Assembly: GCF_001766415.1 (NCBI RefSeq)
Contig: NZ_MKXO01000004.1
Span: forward strand, 1-64,000
Length of the DNA: 64,000 bases
Direction: 5' to 3'
From: Exiguobacterium aurantiacum
GTDB taxonomy: Bacteria > Bacillota > Bacilli > Exiguobacteriales > Exiguobacteriaceae
Below the pieces are notes generated by a model that searched no databases, had not been told where the DNA came from, and saw only the letters and a list, made by a program, of their open reading frames with translations. The position numbers and the translations under genes are program-made. How positions within the stretch are numbered: position 1 is the stretch's first letter; every line of letters begins with the position of its first letter. This document shows, piece by piece, positions 44,097 to 52,511 of this stretch.

Positions 44097-45041
44097 ATGA
44101 CGACGCACTCAGCAGGTATCCATCACATCTCGGCGATGGTGAAAGACCCGCAACGCACATTAGATTTTTACGGCAACGTCCTCGGTATCCGCTTCATCAA
44201 GCAGACGGTCAACTTCGACGACCCGGGCACGTACCATTTATACTTTGGCGATGAAACCGGGACGCCGGGGACGGTCATCACGTTCTTCCCGATCCCGGGT
44301 ATCGGGAAAGGCAGCGTCGGCAGCGGGCAGGTCGGTGTCACCGCGTATCTCGTACCAGTTGGCAGTCTCTTGTTTTGGGAAGCGCGTCTCCGCGAACACG
44401 GTGTCGCGACGGTCGCGACCGAACGGTTCGGCGAGCCGTCGTTGTTGTTCGAAGACCCGGACGGACTCGTCGTCGAGCTCGTCGCGCGGGCGAGCGCGAA
44501 ACAGACGGACTGGCTCGTTCCAGGTATCACGAAACAAGAAGCGATCACCGGGTTCGCCGGGGCGACGCTTTTGTCGAAAGACCCGGAGGCGACGGTGCGG
44601 CTATTGACCGAACTGTTTGGCTTCACGAAGACGGGGGAAGACTCGGAATGGGTCCGACTTGAGGGCGAGGCCGATTACGGCAACGTCATCGACGTCAAAA
44701 AGGCCGTCCTCCCGAACGGCGTGCCCGGTGCGGGGACGGTCCACCATATCGCCTGGCGTATCGCGGACGGTGACGAGTATACGACGTGGCAAGACGCAAT
44801 CTTTGACCGCGGCCTCCGTCCGACCGAGGTGAGAGAGCGGCACTACTTCCGCTCGGTCTACTTCCATGACGAAGGACGCATCTTGCACGAGCTCGCGACC
44901 GACGCACCCGGGTTCCTCGTTGATGAAACGATCGACGAACTCGGTAGCGCGCTGAAGCTGCCGGACTGGCTCGAAGTCGACCGCGACAAGATCACACGAA
45001 CGCTACCAACCATCACAATCCCGAGAGGAGACAGAATATGA
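44097..45041 (+). CDS. mhqO: Ring-cleaving dioxygenase, MhqO/MhqA type (VOC fold)
   Basis: A 314-residue glyoxalase/dioxygenase with two tandem VOC modules: first with GIHHISAMVKDPQRTLDFY, second with GTVHHIAWRIADGDEY; the metal ligands lie in these HH pairs and in RILHELATDAPGF. MhqO cleaves hydroquinones and catechols in Bacillus. AAAGGGGGACACGTC precedes the ATG. It overlaps the hydrolase gene after it by four bases (ATGA). An MhqR-like box lies just before it. Confidence 0.9.
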   Translation: MTTHSAGIHHISAMVKDPQRTLDFYGNVLGIRFIKQTVNFDDPGTYHLYFGDETGTPGTVITFFPIPGIGKGSVGSGQVGVTAYLVPVGSLLFWEARLREHGVATVATERFGEPSLLFEDPDGLVVELVARASAKQTDWLVPGITKQEAITGFAGATLLSKDPEATVRLLTELFGFTKTGEDSEWVRLEGEADYGNVIDVKKAVLPNGVPGAGTVHHIAWRIADGDEYTTWQDAIFDRGLRPTEVRERHYFRSVYFHDEGRILHELATDAPGFLVDETIDELGSALKLPDWLEVDRDKITRTLPTITIPRGDRI

Positions 45042-45637
45042 TTCATCAATTCATTAAAGGCACGACCGAGACGACGCTCGTCTTGTTGCACGGTACAGGC
45101 GGGACGGAGCAGGACTTGATCCCGCTCGCCCGTGAACTCTCAACTGAAGTGAACATTCTCACGCTCCGGGGCGACGTCCTCGAGAACGGCATGTCCCGTT
45201 TCTTCCGCCGTCATGCGGAAGGCGTGTTAGACCTTGAAGATTTGAAGAAACAGACGGAGCGCTTCCTCACGTTTCTTGACGAGGCGGCAGCTAAATACGG
45301 TGTTGCCCGCGACAAGATGATCCCGCTCGGCTACTCGAACGGTGCCAACTTGATCGGATCGGCCTTATACCGGGACAACGCGTTCAAGGCGTCGCTCTTG
45401 TTCCATCCGATGGTACCGGACCGCTCGCTCACGCTCCCTGACTTGACGGGTGCGACCGTGTTCATCTCGGCCGGTGAGCGTGACCCGATTTGTCCGAAAC
45501 AAGAAACAGAAGAGCTGACGTCGACGCTACGGGAAGCCGGAGCGGACGTCGAGCTCTTCTATCACGGAGGCGGGCACGAGCTGCGAATGGAGGAAGTCGA
45601 AGCAGCTCGAGCATGGGTTGTGCCGTTAATCGATTGA
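45038..45637 (+). CDS. mhqD: Carboxylesterase/hydrolase MhqD
   Basis: A 199-residue alpha/beta hydrolase with LLHGTGGTEQDL, the nucleophile in GYSNGAN (Ser100), the acid in SAGERDPICP and the His in HGGGHELR. It belongs to the phospholipase/carboxylesterase group and matches MhqD, which follows the dioxygenase MhqO in the quinone-response operon of Bacillus. AGAGGAGAC is before the start. The operon here is mhqOD; the nitroreductase mhqN is not next to them. Confidence 0.9.
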   Translation: MIHQFIKGTTETTLVLLHGTGGTEQDLIPLARELSTEVNILTLRGDVLENGMSRFFRRHAEGVLDLEDLKKQTERFLTFLDEAAAKYGVARDKMIPLGYSNGANLIGSALYRDNAFKASLLFHPMVPDRSLTLPDLTGATVFISAGERDPICPKQETEELTSTLREAGADVELFYHGGGHELRMEEVEAARAWVVPLID

Positions 45638-45642
45638 AACGG

Positions 45643-46131
45643 TCAGGCCATTTTCTTCGGTTTGGACGATCTCGAGTAGACGACGAGGACGCCACGATCT
45701 ATCAAATAGGCAGCGAACATGCGTTTCGCTTCTTCAGCACGAACGGTTCGGTCGATTTGGATGTACAGTCGGCCGAGCTTTTTTTGTGAGGTGCGGGTCA
45801 ACAACCAGATCGAGTCGAGCGTGTATTGCCAGCTCCGGAGTGTGTCCGCCCCGACATACATGTACCGGTTCGACGTGCGCTCGAGCAGGTAGTTGAGCCA
45901 CCAGACGTCACGGGCGAGCTTCATGACGACACCGGCCACGAACGAGATGCCAATCAGGAACAAGACTGAAGCGACCGGATGTAAGGCGTTGAACCGTTCA
46001 CGGAGCGGTTCGAAAGCGATGATGAATAAACCGATCGTAAACGCGCCGATACTCCACCAAAATCCAAAGTTAGAGAACGAACGTTTCGGGTCATGGACCA
46101 CGTGATGACGGTTACGGATGACAGAAGCCAT
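45643..46131 (-). CDS. Membrane protein of unknown function
   Basis: A 162-residue protein with two helices (about 20-42 and 49-70) and a soluble C-terminal half (about 75-162) with YVGADTLRSWQYTLDSIWLL and a basic end (SSKPKKMA). No family is recognised. The start at 46131 is set by AAAGGAGGTG. The stop lies six bases from that of mhqD, and the two genes converge without a visible terminator between them. Confidence 0.75.
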   Translation of the reverse strand: MASVIRNRHHVVHDPKRSFSNFGFWWSIGAFTIGLFIIAFEPLRERFNALHPVASVLFLIGISFVAGVVMKLARDVWWLNYLLERTSNRYMYVGADTLRSWQYTLDSIWLLTRTSQKKLGRLYIQIDRTVRAEEAKRMFAAYLIDRGVLVVYSRSSKPKKMA

Positions 46132-46280
46132 TCTCCACACCTCCTTTATTAGAATATTCTGATTATTTAGTAAAACCACTATACTATACTCTACCCACTC
46201 TCGTCCATTTGAATACGCGCAAAACCTGCTCGCGCATGAAGATTTGTTAACGATTCGGCTTGCAAGCGGCAGATACAGGG

Positions 46281-46309
46281 AATGATGACAATGACGTCAT
46301 CATTTTTTT
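46281..46309 (+). terminator. Orphan terminator-like hairpin
   Basis: AATGATGAC and GTCATCATT are perfect 9-base arms around six bases, followed by seven T in total. No plus-strand gene ends near it; the next upstream plus gene stops 640 bases away behind a minus-strand gene. Confidence 0.6.
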
Positions 46310-46381
46310 GTTGAATCGTAATTTCATCGCTCGTAAAAATCGGCTATGATGGGAAAGGAAAAAAATGAAGCGGGTGGTCAG

Positions 46382-46567
46382 ATGAAGAAGTTAAAAGTCG
46401 GTGAACTGCGTGCTGAGTTGAAGCGCTTCACTCAAGAAGAGTTGATTGAGCTCGTCGTCGGCTTGTATAAACAGCACAACGATGTGAAGACGACGTTGAA
46501 CCGATACTTCAACGAAGGGTTCGAACAAGAAGAGGTCCATCGACTCGTTGGTGCCATGGACGGCTGA
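46382..46567 (+). CDS. Short DUF6155-like protein
   Basis: A 61-residue, charged, helical protein. MKKLKVGELRAELKRFTQEELIELVVGLYK resembles the N terminus of DUF6155 proteins, but these are usually about twice as long or more, so this may be a short form or a truncated gene. The ATG at 46382 lies after GGGTGGTCAG; a frame to 46346 lacks a site. No function is known. The acyltransferase gene is 75 bases downstream. Confidence 0.65.
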   Translation: MKKLKVGELRAELKRFTQEELIELVVGLYKQHNDVKTTLNRYFNEGFEQEEVHRLVGAMDG

Positions 46568-46641
46568 AATCCGGGTTGTCGCTCAGAAGCGATACGCCAA
46601 CAACAAAGAGGAAAAGCAACAGGAGAACTAGAGGGGACGCT

Positions 46642-47697
46642 ATGCGAAATCATTGGTACGACAATATTAAAGGCGTGCTCGTCTTGCTCGTCGTCTTCGG
46701 TCACTTGCTGACCGATGTGCGCGGTGCCTACGACGACTTACTGCCGAAGTGGGTTTATTTGTTCTTATATACGTTTCATATGCCGTTATTCATTATGCTG
46801 AGCGGTTACTTCTTTCGGGAGAACCGTTATTTGCGTGTCATCCAGCTGTTCGTCGTCTACGTGATCTGGCAAGTCATTCTCGGCTCGTGGTTCGCCTTCA
46901 CGGAAGGGGTCCCGCTCTTGTCGCTCGAGAACCCGGGACTGAACGTGCTCAAGCCGTACTGGGCGCTCTGGTATTTGATGGCCATCGTCATCTGGTACGT
47001 CATCACGCCGTACGTGACCCAGTTGAAAGGGTATGTGCTCTATGCGCTGTTGTTCGCCCTGTTGTTCGGCTTCCAAGAAGAATCGACCGGATTCTTCGCG
47101 CTCCGGAAAGTCATCATGTTCTATCCGTTCTTCTTGATCGGCAACTGGATGAGTGAGCGCAACACGATGAACTTCTTCGAGTTGCCGAAGCGGGCCGAGC
47201 AACGGAACCGTTACCGGGTCGGTGGGGCGGTCGTCTTCATCGCACTTACGCTCGGACTGCTCGCCTCGATGAGCTTCCAAAAAGAAGGCACGTTCTATCA
47301 CGTCGGCAACTTGTTCAAATTCCGGTTCGCCTACGAGACGGCGGTGCCGGAGGCGATTTGGAGCGGTCCGTTCGCTTTCTTGATCGTCTATACGGTGTCG
47401 ACGCTCATGGCCGTCAGCTTCGCGCTCATCGTGCCGGGGCGTGAGTTGCCCGTGTTCACGCGGGCAGGGAAGTATAGTCTATACGTCTACTTGGTCCATG
47501 TGTTTTTAATCGTCGCCTGGAAGGCGTTCGTGCCGGTCGGATTCATGCCGACGTCATGGCAACAGTTGCTCGTCTTGTTCGGTGTCGCCTGCCTCATCGT
47601 CCTGCTCATCATCAGCCCGCCGGCCGTCCGGATGTTGAGGCCGCTCGTCGAGATCGATGTCCGCCGCGCGCAGGACGTGAAAGACCCAAAATCGTAA
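46642..47697 (+). CDS. Membrane acyltransferase (acyltransferase-3 family)
   Basis: A 351-residue protein with about ten helices. It starts RNHWYDNIKGVLVLLVVFGHLLTD: the Arg/Asp-N and the FGH motif are the marks of the family (O-acetyl transfer across the membrane). FHMPLFIMLSGYFF and YLVHVFLI also fit. It probably acetylates a cell-surface glycan. The ATG at 46642 has GAGGGGAC before it; a longer frame (46576) has no good site. Single gene. Confidence 0.88.
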   Translation: MRNHWYDNIKGVLVLLVVFGHLLTDVRGAYDDLLPKWVYLFLYTFHMPLFIMLSGYFFRENRYLRVIQLFVVYVIWQVILGSWFAFTEGVPLLSLENPGLNVLKPYWALWYLMAIVIWYVITPYVTQLKGYVLYALLFALLFGFQEESTGFFALRKVIMFYPFFLIGNWMSERNTMNFFELPKRAEQRNRYRVGGAVVFIALTLGLLASMSFQKEGTFYHVGNLFKFRFAYETAVPEAIWSGPFAFLIVYTVSTLMAVSFALIVPGRELPVFTRAGKYSLYVYLVHVFLIVAWKAFVPVGFMPTSWQQLLVLFGVACLIVLLIISPPAVRMLRPLVEIDVRRAQDVKDPKS

Positions 47698-47769
47698 ACC
47701 CTTTTCTAAACGGCGGTTTTCCGCTACACTTTAGATGGAAACCGAAACTAGAGCTAAGGAAGTGACAGC

Positions 47770-48105
47770 ATGCCATATGAAAATGGAATGAACAGTACAG
47801 AAGGAGACGTCAACGTCTCACGCCACGTCGTCGAGATGATCGCCGCGGTCGTCGTCAAAGAAACGAAACACGTGTCGTTCACACAAGAAGACACGAAACT
47901 CTCAGAACGTGCGCTCATGAAGCACGTCAAAGTCGATGAGTCGTCGGAAGGCGTCATCATCAACTTGTCGCTCTACATCGCTTACGGTCAATCGATCGTC
48001 AAGACGGTGACGGGCGTCCAAGAGCGGATCACGCAAGACATGGACACGATGCTCGCAATGACACCGCTAGCGGTGAACGTGAAAGTCGTCGGCATTCAAT
48101 TGTAA
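47770..48105 (+). CDS. Asp23/Gls24 family envelope stress protein
   Basis: A 111-residue protein of the Asp23 family: GDVNVSRHVVEMIAAVVVKETKHVSF, then VIINLSLYIAYGQSIVKTVTGVQERI and the end NVKVVGIQL. In staphylococci, Asp23 sits at the membrane and counters envelope stress. No membrane segment is present, so it is a soluble or anchored partner. GGAAGTGAC precedes the ATG. Its terminator is next to it. Confidence 0.88.
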   Translation: MPYENGMNSTEGDVNVSRHVVEMIAAVVVKETKHVSFTQEDTKLSERALMKHVKVDESSEGVIINLSLYIAYGQSIVKTVTGVQERITQDMDTMLAMTPLAVNVKVVGIQL

Positions 48106-48109
48106 AATG

Positions 48110-48141
48110 GTAGGAGGAGCGAAGCGCTCTTCCTATTTTTT
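48110..48141 (+). terminator. Terminator after the Asp23 gene
   Basis: TAGGAGGAGCG and GCGCTCTTCCTA arms around AA, followed by six T. Confidence 0.85.
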
Positions 48142-48151
48142 AATTTTTCTG

Positions 48152-48218
48152 CGAAAGCGGTTGCATAGATGAGGCGTTATCCGATATAATAGAAATCGAA
48201 CAAGTGCAACCGTTTGCA
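48152..48218 (+). promoter_or_regulatory. pgmB promoter with two cre sites
   Basis: TTGCAT (-35, 48161-48166) and TATAAT (-10, 48185-48190), 18 bases apart. CGAAAGCGGTTGCA (48152-48165) covers the -35 and fits the cre consensus at all but the first base. TGCAACCGTTTGCA (48205-48218) fits it fully and lies just after the start point. CcpA could block both initiation and elongation. Confidence 0.75.
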
Positions 48219-48307
48219 TCATTGACCAATCGTGCAACGGGTACTTGTCAAGTTCCCTAAATGTAGTCTGAGGACACAAACATTTGAAGGAAAGGCGGAA
48301 AGCATGT

Positions 48308-48973
48308 ATGTCGACGATTGAAGCAGTCATTTTTGATTTGGACGGTGTCATCACTGATACCGCGGAGTACCATTACCTCGCTTGGAAACAACTCGGAGAA
48401 GAGCTCGACATTCCATTTGACCGCGAGTTCAATGAGACGCTCAAAGGGGTGAGCCGGACTGACTCGCTCGAACGCATCCTTGCGCTCGGCGGAAGACAGG
48501 ACGATTTCACACCGGATGAAAAGGCGGAACTCGCCCAGAAGAAGAACGAGCACTACGTTGAACTCATTCAGCACATCTCTTCGGCCGATTTGCTTCCTGG
48601 CATCGTTTCATTTCTCGATGAAATTAAAGAGGCCGGTCTCAAAATCGGAATGGCATCTGCTTCAAAGAACGCATTCGCGGTCGTTGACGCACTTGGTGTC
48701 CGCCATTACTTCGATCACATTGTCGATGCAGCAACTGTCGCCGACTCAAAACCACATCCCGAAGTGTTTTTGAAGGCTGCCTCTGCCCTTGGCGTGAAAC
48801 CCGAACATGCCATCGGCGTTGAAGACGCAGCCGCAGGCGTGACTGCAATCAAAGCGGCAAACATGTTTGCTGTCGCCGTCGGGGAAGAGTCGATGCTTGG
48901 TCATGCAGACCTCATCGTCGCTTCGACCGATGAACTCTCGCTCCGACGCATCCTCGAACGCGTCGGCGCGTAA
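48308..48973 (+). CDS. pgmB: Beta-phosphoglucomutase
   Basis: A 221-residue HAD enzyme. DxDG motif AVIFDLDGVITDTAEYHYLAWK: the nucleophile Asp and acid/base Asp are both there, as is the cap HxxR-like GVSRTDSLERIL, the ASASKNA loop, and the DSKPHPEVFLKAA motif. It converts beta-glucose-1-phosphate to glucose-6-phosphate after a maltose or trehalose phosphorylase. Neither phosphorylase is in the window, and trehalose here goes through TreC. GAAAGGCGG precedes the ATG at 48308. A double cre site controls its promoter. Confidence 0.94.
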   Translation: MSTIEAVIFDLDGVITDTAEYHYLAWKQLGEELDIPFDREFNETLKGVSRTDSLERILALGGRQDDFTPDEKAELAQKKNEHYVELIQHISSADLLPGIVSFLDEIKEAGLKIGMASASKNAFAVVDALGVRHYFDHIVDAATVADSKPHPEVFLKAASALGVKPEHAIGVEDAAAGVTAIKAANMFAVAVGEESMLGHADLIVASTDELSLRRILERVGA

Positions 48974-48996
48974 CAGACTACGTTCATCTTCCGTGA

Positions 48997-49033
48997 GATG
49001 ACGACTGCCCCGAACAGTCGTCATCTTTTTTTT
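48997..49033 (+). terminator. Terminator after pgmB
   Basis: GATGACGACTG and CAGTCGTCATC are perfect 11-base arms around seven bases, followed by eight T. Confidence 0.92.
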
Positions 49034-49190
49034 GGTTCAAAAGTCCTAAAAAGTCCAAAACGCCCAAAAACAGATGACAAACACATTACACCTCCGTTAC
49101 ACTTTTAGAAGATAACAAGTAATAATTAGAAAATCTTGATTTAAAATAGGTAATCGAGAAGTTCAATTGGATGTAGAAGGGGAATTGTGT

Positions 49191-49604
49191 ATGGAATCTA
49201 CGAACATCAACGAACATATCTATCGCGAACTGATGGAGATCGAGGAGTCGTATCGTCAATTACAGCGCCGGGCCGAATACTTAATTTCTGAACTGAGCCG
49301 GGACAAACGGGAAGAAGAGCTGTCGACAGATCCATCAAAGCGGCTGCGTCCGCGTCGCGTCAATCAACGTTATCCGCTCGAGGTTTACGTCCATCAGGTC
49401 ACAGACCTTTTGAAAGAACGGCAGACGATGAGTGTGCGTGACATCCAGATGGAGCTCGAGCTTCGCTACCGTCACCATATTAGCAACATCTACCAATTAA
49501 TGGTCAAGATCGAATCGGTCAACCCGGAAATCAAGAAAGTCGGGCGCGGTCTATATACATATGCATCAGCTGAAGAAGTCACGACTGAACCAGCACACGC
49601 TTGA
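49191..49604 (+). CDS. Rok-like winged-helix protein
   Basis: A 137-residue protein. The N-terminal part (about 8-45) is a coiled coil (IYRELMEIEESYRQLQRRAEYLISEL), then a basic linker (RLRPRRVNQR), then a winged helix (about 72-130): VTDLLKERQTMSVRDIQMELE...PEIKKVGRGLYTY. The order and the final GLY-TY resemble Rok, the Bacillus nucleoid protein that silences A+T-rich foreign DNA, but at shorter length. Role as a DNA-binding regulator is inferred. ATG at 49191; GAAGGGGAATTGTGT lies before it. Confidence 0.7.
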   Translation: MESTNINEHIYRELMEIEESYRQLQRRAEYLISELSRDKREEELSTDPSKRLRPRRVNQRYPLEVYVHQVTDLLKERQTMSVRDIQMELELRYRHHISNIYQLMVKIESVNPEIKKVGRGLYTYASAEEVTTEPAHA

Positions 49605-49630
49605 CCGACGAGAACGTTCGTCGGTTTTTT
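49604..49630 (+). terminator. Terminator after the Rok-like gene
   Basis: ACCGACGA and TCGTCGGT around six bases, followed by six T. The first base is the last base of the stop codon. Confidence 0.85.
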
Positions 49631-49716
49631 GCTGTAACATTTCTGATACGATTTTGGTGACGGGAAATATGCTATAATTCGCCAGAGTCTATTTTTTTGA
49701 GAGAGGAACGTTGGCC

Positions 49717-50769
49717 ATGTTATGGATTGCCATGTTGGTCAGTTTTGTGATGGCCATCTTGATCACGCCGCTCGTTCGCCGGTTCGCTTTTCTGATCGGA
49801 GCGGTCGATCACCCGAACGCCCGAAAAGTACATTTACGGACGATGCCGCGAATCGGCGGCCTCGCCATCTTCATCGCCTTCCTGATCGGCTACGCCTTGT
49901 TGTTGCCGACGAGTCGTTATAACGAGGCCATCTTGATCGGAGCGGTCATCATCATCTTGACCGGCCTGATCGACGACCGGTTCCAGTTGAACGCCCGCAT
50001 CAAGTTGATGGGGCAGATGATCGCGACGGTCGTCGTCTTGAACGCCGGGATGCGGATCGAACTCATCAACTTGCCGTTCGACCAACAGCTCTATCTCGGC
50101 GCTTGGAGCATCCCGGTGACGGTGCTTTGGCTGATCGGGATCACGAACGCGATCAACTTGATCGACGGCCTCGACGGTCTCGCCGCCGGGGTCTCGAGCA
50201 TCGCGCTCGGGACGATCGCGCTCCTAGCCATCATTCAAGGGAACGTCTATTTGACGATGATGGCGCTCTTGCTGCTCGCGAGCACGCTCGGGTTCCTCGT
50301 CCACAACTTCTACCCGGCGAAGATATTCATGGGGGACACGGGTGCGCTCTTCCTCGGCTACATGCTCGCCGTGTTCTCGCTGATCGGCTTCAAGAACGTG
50401 ACACTGTTCTCGCTCGTCGTGCCGGTCCTCTTGCTCGGACTGCCGATCTCGGATACGATCTTCGCGATCGTCCGCCGGCTCGTCCAAGGGCGCCCGCCGA
50501 TGTCGCCTGACAAGTCACACATGCACCACCAGTTGATCGATATGGGGTTCACGACGCGCCAAGCGGTGCTTCTCATGTACGGGATGACGTTCTTCTTCGG
50601 GATCGCCTCGATTCTGTTCGCGAAGACGACGATGGTCGGTGCCGTCATCACGTTCGTCATCGTCTTGATCGTCATCGAACTGATCGTCGAGTCGACGGAG
50701 TTGATCCACCCGAACTACAAACCGATCATCCAGACGTCACGCCGCCTGCTCGGCCGGGCGAAGACGTGA
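49717..50769 (+). CDS. tagO: Undecaprenyl-phosphate N-acetylglucosaminyl 1-phosphate transferase (TagO)
   Basis: A 350-residue membrane enzyme with about ten helices, first step of teichoic-acid (and other cell-wall glycan) synthesis. Motifs: DHPNARKVHLRTMPRIGG, the Asp-rich GLIDDRFQLNARIK, NAINLIDGLDGLAAG, KIFMGDTGALFLG and the cytosolic HMHHQLIDMG. It uses undecaprenyl phosphate, the product of uppP (4907). A TTG at 49711 and an ATG at 49717 are both near GAGAGG; I use the ATG. Its place before lytR-yvyE-degSU is as in Bacillus. Confidence 0.95.
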   Translation: MLWIAMLVSFVMAILITPLVRRFAFLIGAVDHPNARKVHLRTMPRIGGLAIFIAFLIGYALLLPTSRYNEAILIGAVIIILTGLIDDRFQLNARIKLMGQMIATVVVLNAGMRIELINLPFDQQLYLGAWSIPVTVLWLIGITNAINLIDGLDGLAAGVSSIALGTIALLAIIQGNVYLTMMALLLLASTLGFLVHNFYPAKIFMGDTGALFLGYMLAVFSLIGFKNVTLFSLVVPVLLLGLPISDTIFAIVRRLVQGRPPMSPDKSHMHHQLIDMGFTTRQAVLLMYGMTFFFGIASILFAKTTMVGAVITFVIVLIVIELIVESTELIHPNYKPIIQTSRRLLGRAKT

Positions 50770-50786
50770 CTTGGATATACACATAG

Positions 50787-50824
50787 AAACGACCAAGGAC
50801 GCCATGTCCTTGGTCGTTTTTTTA
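50787..50824. terminator. Bidirectional terminator, tagO / lytR
   Basis: AACGACCAAGGAC and GTCCTTGGTCGTT form a perfect 13-bp stem around five bases, with T and A runs on the two sides; the genes converge. Confidence 0.9.
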
Positions 50825-50826
50825 GG

Positions 50827-51828
50827 TCAGTACGTCGTCGTCTCGCTAAAACCGTCGCCTGGGTCAGGTTCACTGTCTTCGGCAGTGACCGGAAGACCGA
50901 GCTCTGTTTTCAACAGTGCCCGCTTATCGTTCAAATCCGCCTGGTCCAACTCATAATAGTAGACGCCGCCGATCGTCAAGTCGCCGCCCTCTAGCGTCTC
51001 TTGGTTGAACGAGCGGAGCGATTTCGTATACGGCTGGAGCTGGGACGCCTCGGAGAGCGACATGTTCGTTCGGATATTATTGCCGACCGCAGTCATGATC
51101 CGGTTGAGCTTCGTGAACGAATTGATCGTCGTCGCCTCGTTGATGATGGCCTCGAGCACTTGTTGTTGGCGCTTGGCCCGGCCGATGTCGCCTTCAGGGT
51201 CGTCTTTCCGCATGCGGGCATAGGCGAGTGCTTCCTTGCCGTCTAGCATCTGGACGCCCGGTTCGAGCTCGACGTTGCCGGTGGCCCGTCCTGAGATCGG
51301 GATCAACACGTCGACTTCGACGCCGCCGACCGCGTCGACGAGGTCTTCGATGCCGTCAAAGTTGATCGTCGCGTAGTAATCGATCGGGATGTCAAACAGC
51401 GTCTCGACCGTGGCGATCGTCGTGTCGATGCCGCCGTACGCATACGCATGGTTGATCTTGTCCTTGAACTCGCCGTCCTCCGTGACGATATCGACGTACG
51501 CGTCGCGGGGGATACTGACGAGCGTCACTTGGCGAGATTCCTTGTTGAACGTCGCCACCATCAGTGAGTCGGTCCGTCCCTCTTCGAGCGAGGCACCGCC
51601 ATCGACGCCGGCGAGCAGGACGGAGAAGTGATTTTTCGTCAAATCGATCGTGTCGTCGCGACGTTCCGATTTGTCGCCACGCGTCAGTTCGCTGTTCGTG
51701 GTCTCTGCCGTCTCGTTCGCCTTGAAAACGAAGTAGCCGAAGGCCGAACCGCCGATCAGCAGGACGAGGCCAAGCACGAGCAGACCGATTTTCCACACGG
51801 AGCGTTTCTTGCGGGAGTCTTGTTCCAT
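50827..51828 (-). CDS. LytR-CpsA-Psr (LCP) family protein, TagTUV-like
   Basis: A 333-residue enzyme: a basic N terminus and one membrane helix (about 13-33), then the LCP domain (about 65-230) outside. Motifs: FSVLLAGVDGG, GRTDSLMVATF, VSIPRDAYVDI and ARMRKDDPEGDIGRAKRQQQVL; the Arg and Asp that bind the lipid diphosphate are there. LCP enzymes attach teichoic acid or other glycans to peptidoglycan. It comes 41 bases after yvyE on the same strand, an order known from Bacillus (lytR/tagU). Confidence 0.93.
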   Translation of the reverse strand: MEQDSRKKRSVWKIGLLVLGLVLLIGGSAFGYFVFKANETAETTNSELTRGDKSERRDDTIDLTKNHFSVLLAGVDGGASLEEGRTDSLMVATFNKESRQVTLVSIPRDAYVDIVTEDGEFKDKINHAYAYGGIDTTIATVETLFDIPIDYYATINFDGIEDLVDAVGGVEVDVLIPISGRATGNVELEPGVQMLDGKEALAYARMRKDDPEGDIGRAKRQQQVLEAIINEATTINSFTKLNRIMTAVGNNIRTNMSLSEASQLQPYTKSLRSFNQETLEGGDLTIGGVYYYELDQADLNDKRALLKTELGLPVTAEDSEPDPGDGFSETTTY

Positions 51829-51869
51829 GTCGTCTCCTCATTTCAGTCATTTCTTTTAGTATACGGGAC

Positions 51870-52511
51870 CTAGCGCACAAAATCACGTTCGATGATACGG
51901 ACGTCCTGGGTCTCGAGTCCGCCTTGACCGTTCGTCAAATCGACGAGCCAGGCGAGCGCTTCCTCGGTCGCTTCGACCGGTACCGAGATGTGGAACGTGA
52001 CGGTATCGGCATAGACAATCTCGTCAAGCAAATAAGCGGACTGGCGGAGCTCGTTCTCGACTTTCCCGATCCATCCGTAGTCGACCGTGAGCGTGAGACG
52101 TTGCATCGGCAACCGTTCGACGATCCCGACCGCATCGAGCCCTTCGCTCACCGTCCCGCCGTAGGCGCGGATGAGTCCGCCGCCGCCGAGCTTGATGCCG
52201 CCGAAGTAGCGGGTGACGACGACGACCGTGTCTTTCAAATTGCGTTTACGGAGCACTTCGAGCATCGGCAGGCCGGCCGTCCCGCTCGGCTCGCCGTCAT
52301 CGTTCGCTTTTTGGAATTCGTTTCGGGCTCCGATGATGTAGGCTGAACAATTATGATTGGCGCTCCAATGCGCTTTTTTGATCGTTTGGATGAACGTCTG
52401 GGCTTCCGCTTCGGTCGCGACGCGTTTAAAGTGAGCGATAAATTTTGATTTTTGTATGACGACCTCGTATTCTCCGTCTTGTTTTATAGTATAATTTTGT
52501 TCAGTAGACAT
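51870..52511 (-). CDS. yvyE: YigZ/YvyE family (IMPACT-type) protein
   Basis: A 213-residue protein with the UPF0029/IMPACT N-terminal domain: KSKFIAHFKRV, the DDGEPSGTAGLPML motif and VVTRYFGGIKLGGGGLIRAYG, and a C-terminal DUF1949 domain (about 140-205). The function is not well known; it may act on proteins or translation. It begins the yvyE-lytR unit, divergent from degS. The order tagO-lytR-yvyE-degSU is the same as in Bacillus subtilis. Confidence 0.93.
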   Translation of the reverse strand: MSTEQNYTIKQDGEYEVVIQKSKFIAHFKRVATEAEAQTFIQTIKKAHWSANHNCSAYIIGARNEFQKANDDGEPSGTAGLPMLEVLRKRNLKDTVVVVTRYFGGIKLGGGGLIRAYGGTVSEGLDAVGIVERLPMQRLTLTVDYGWIGKVENELRQSAYLLDEIVYADTVTFHISVPVEATEEALAWLVDLTNGQGGLETQDVRIIERDFVR

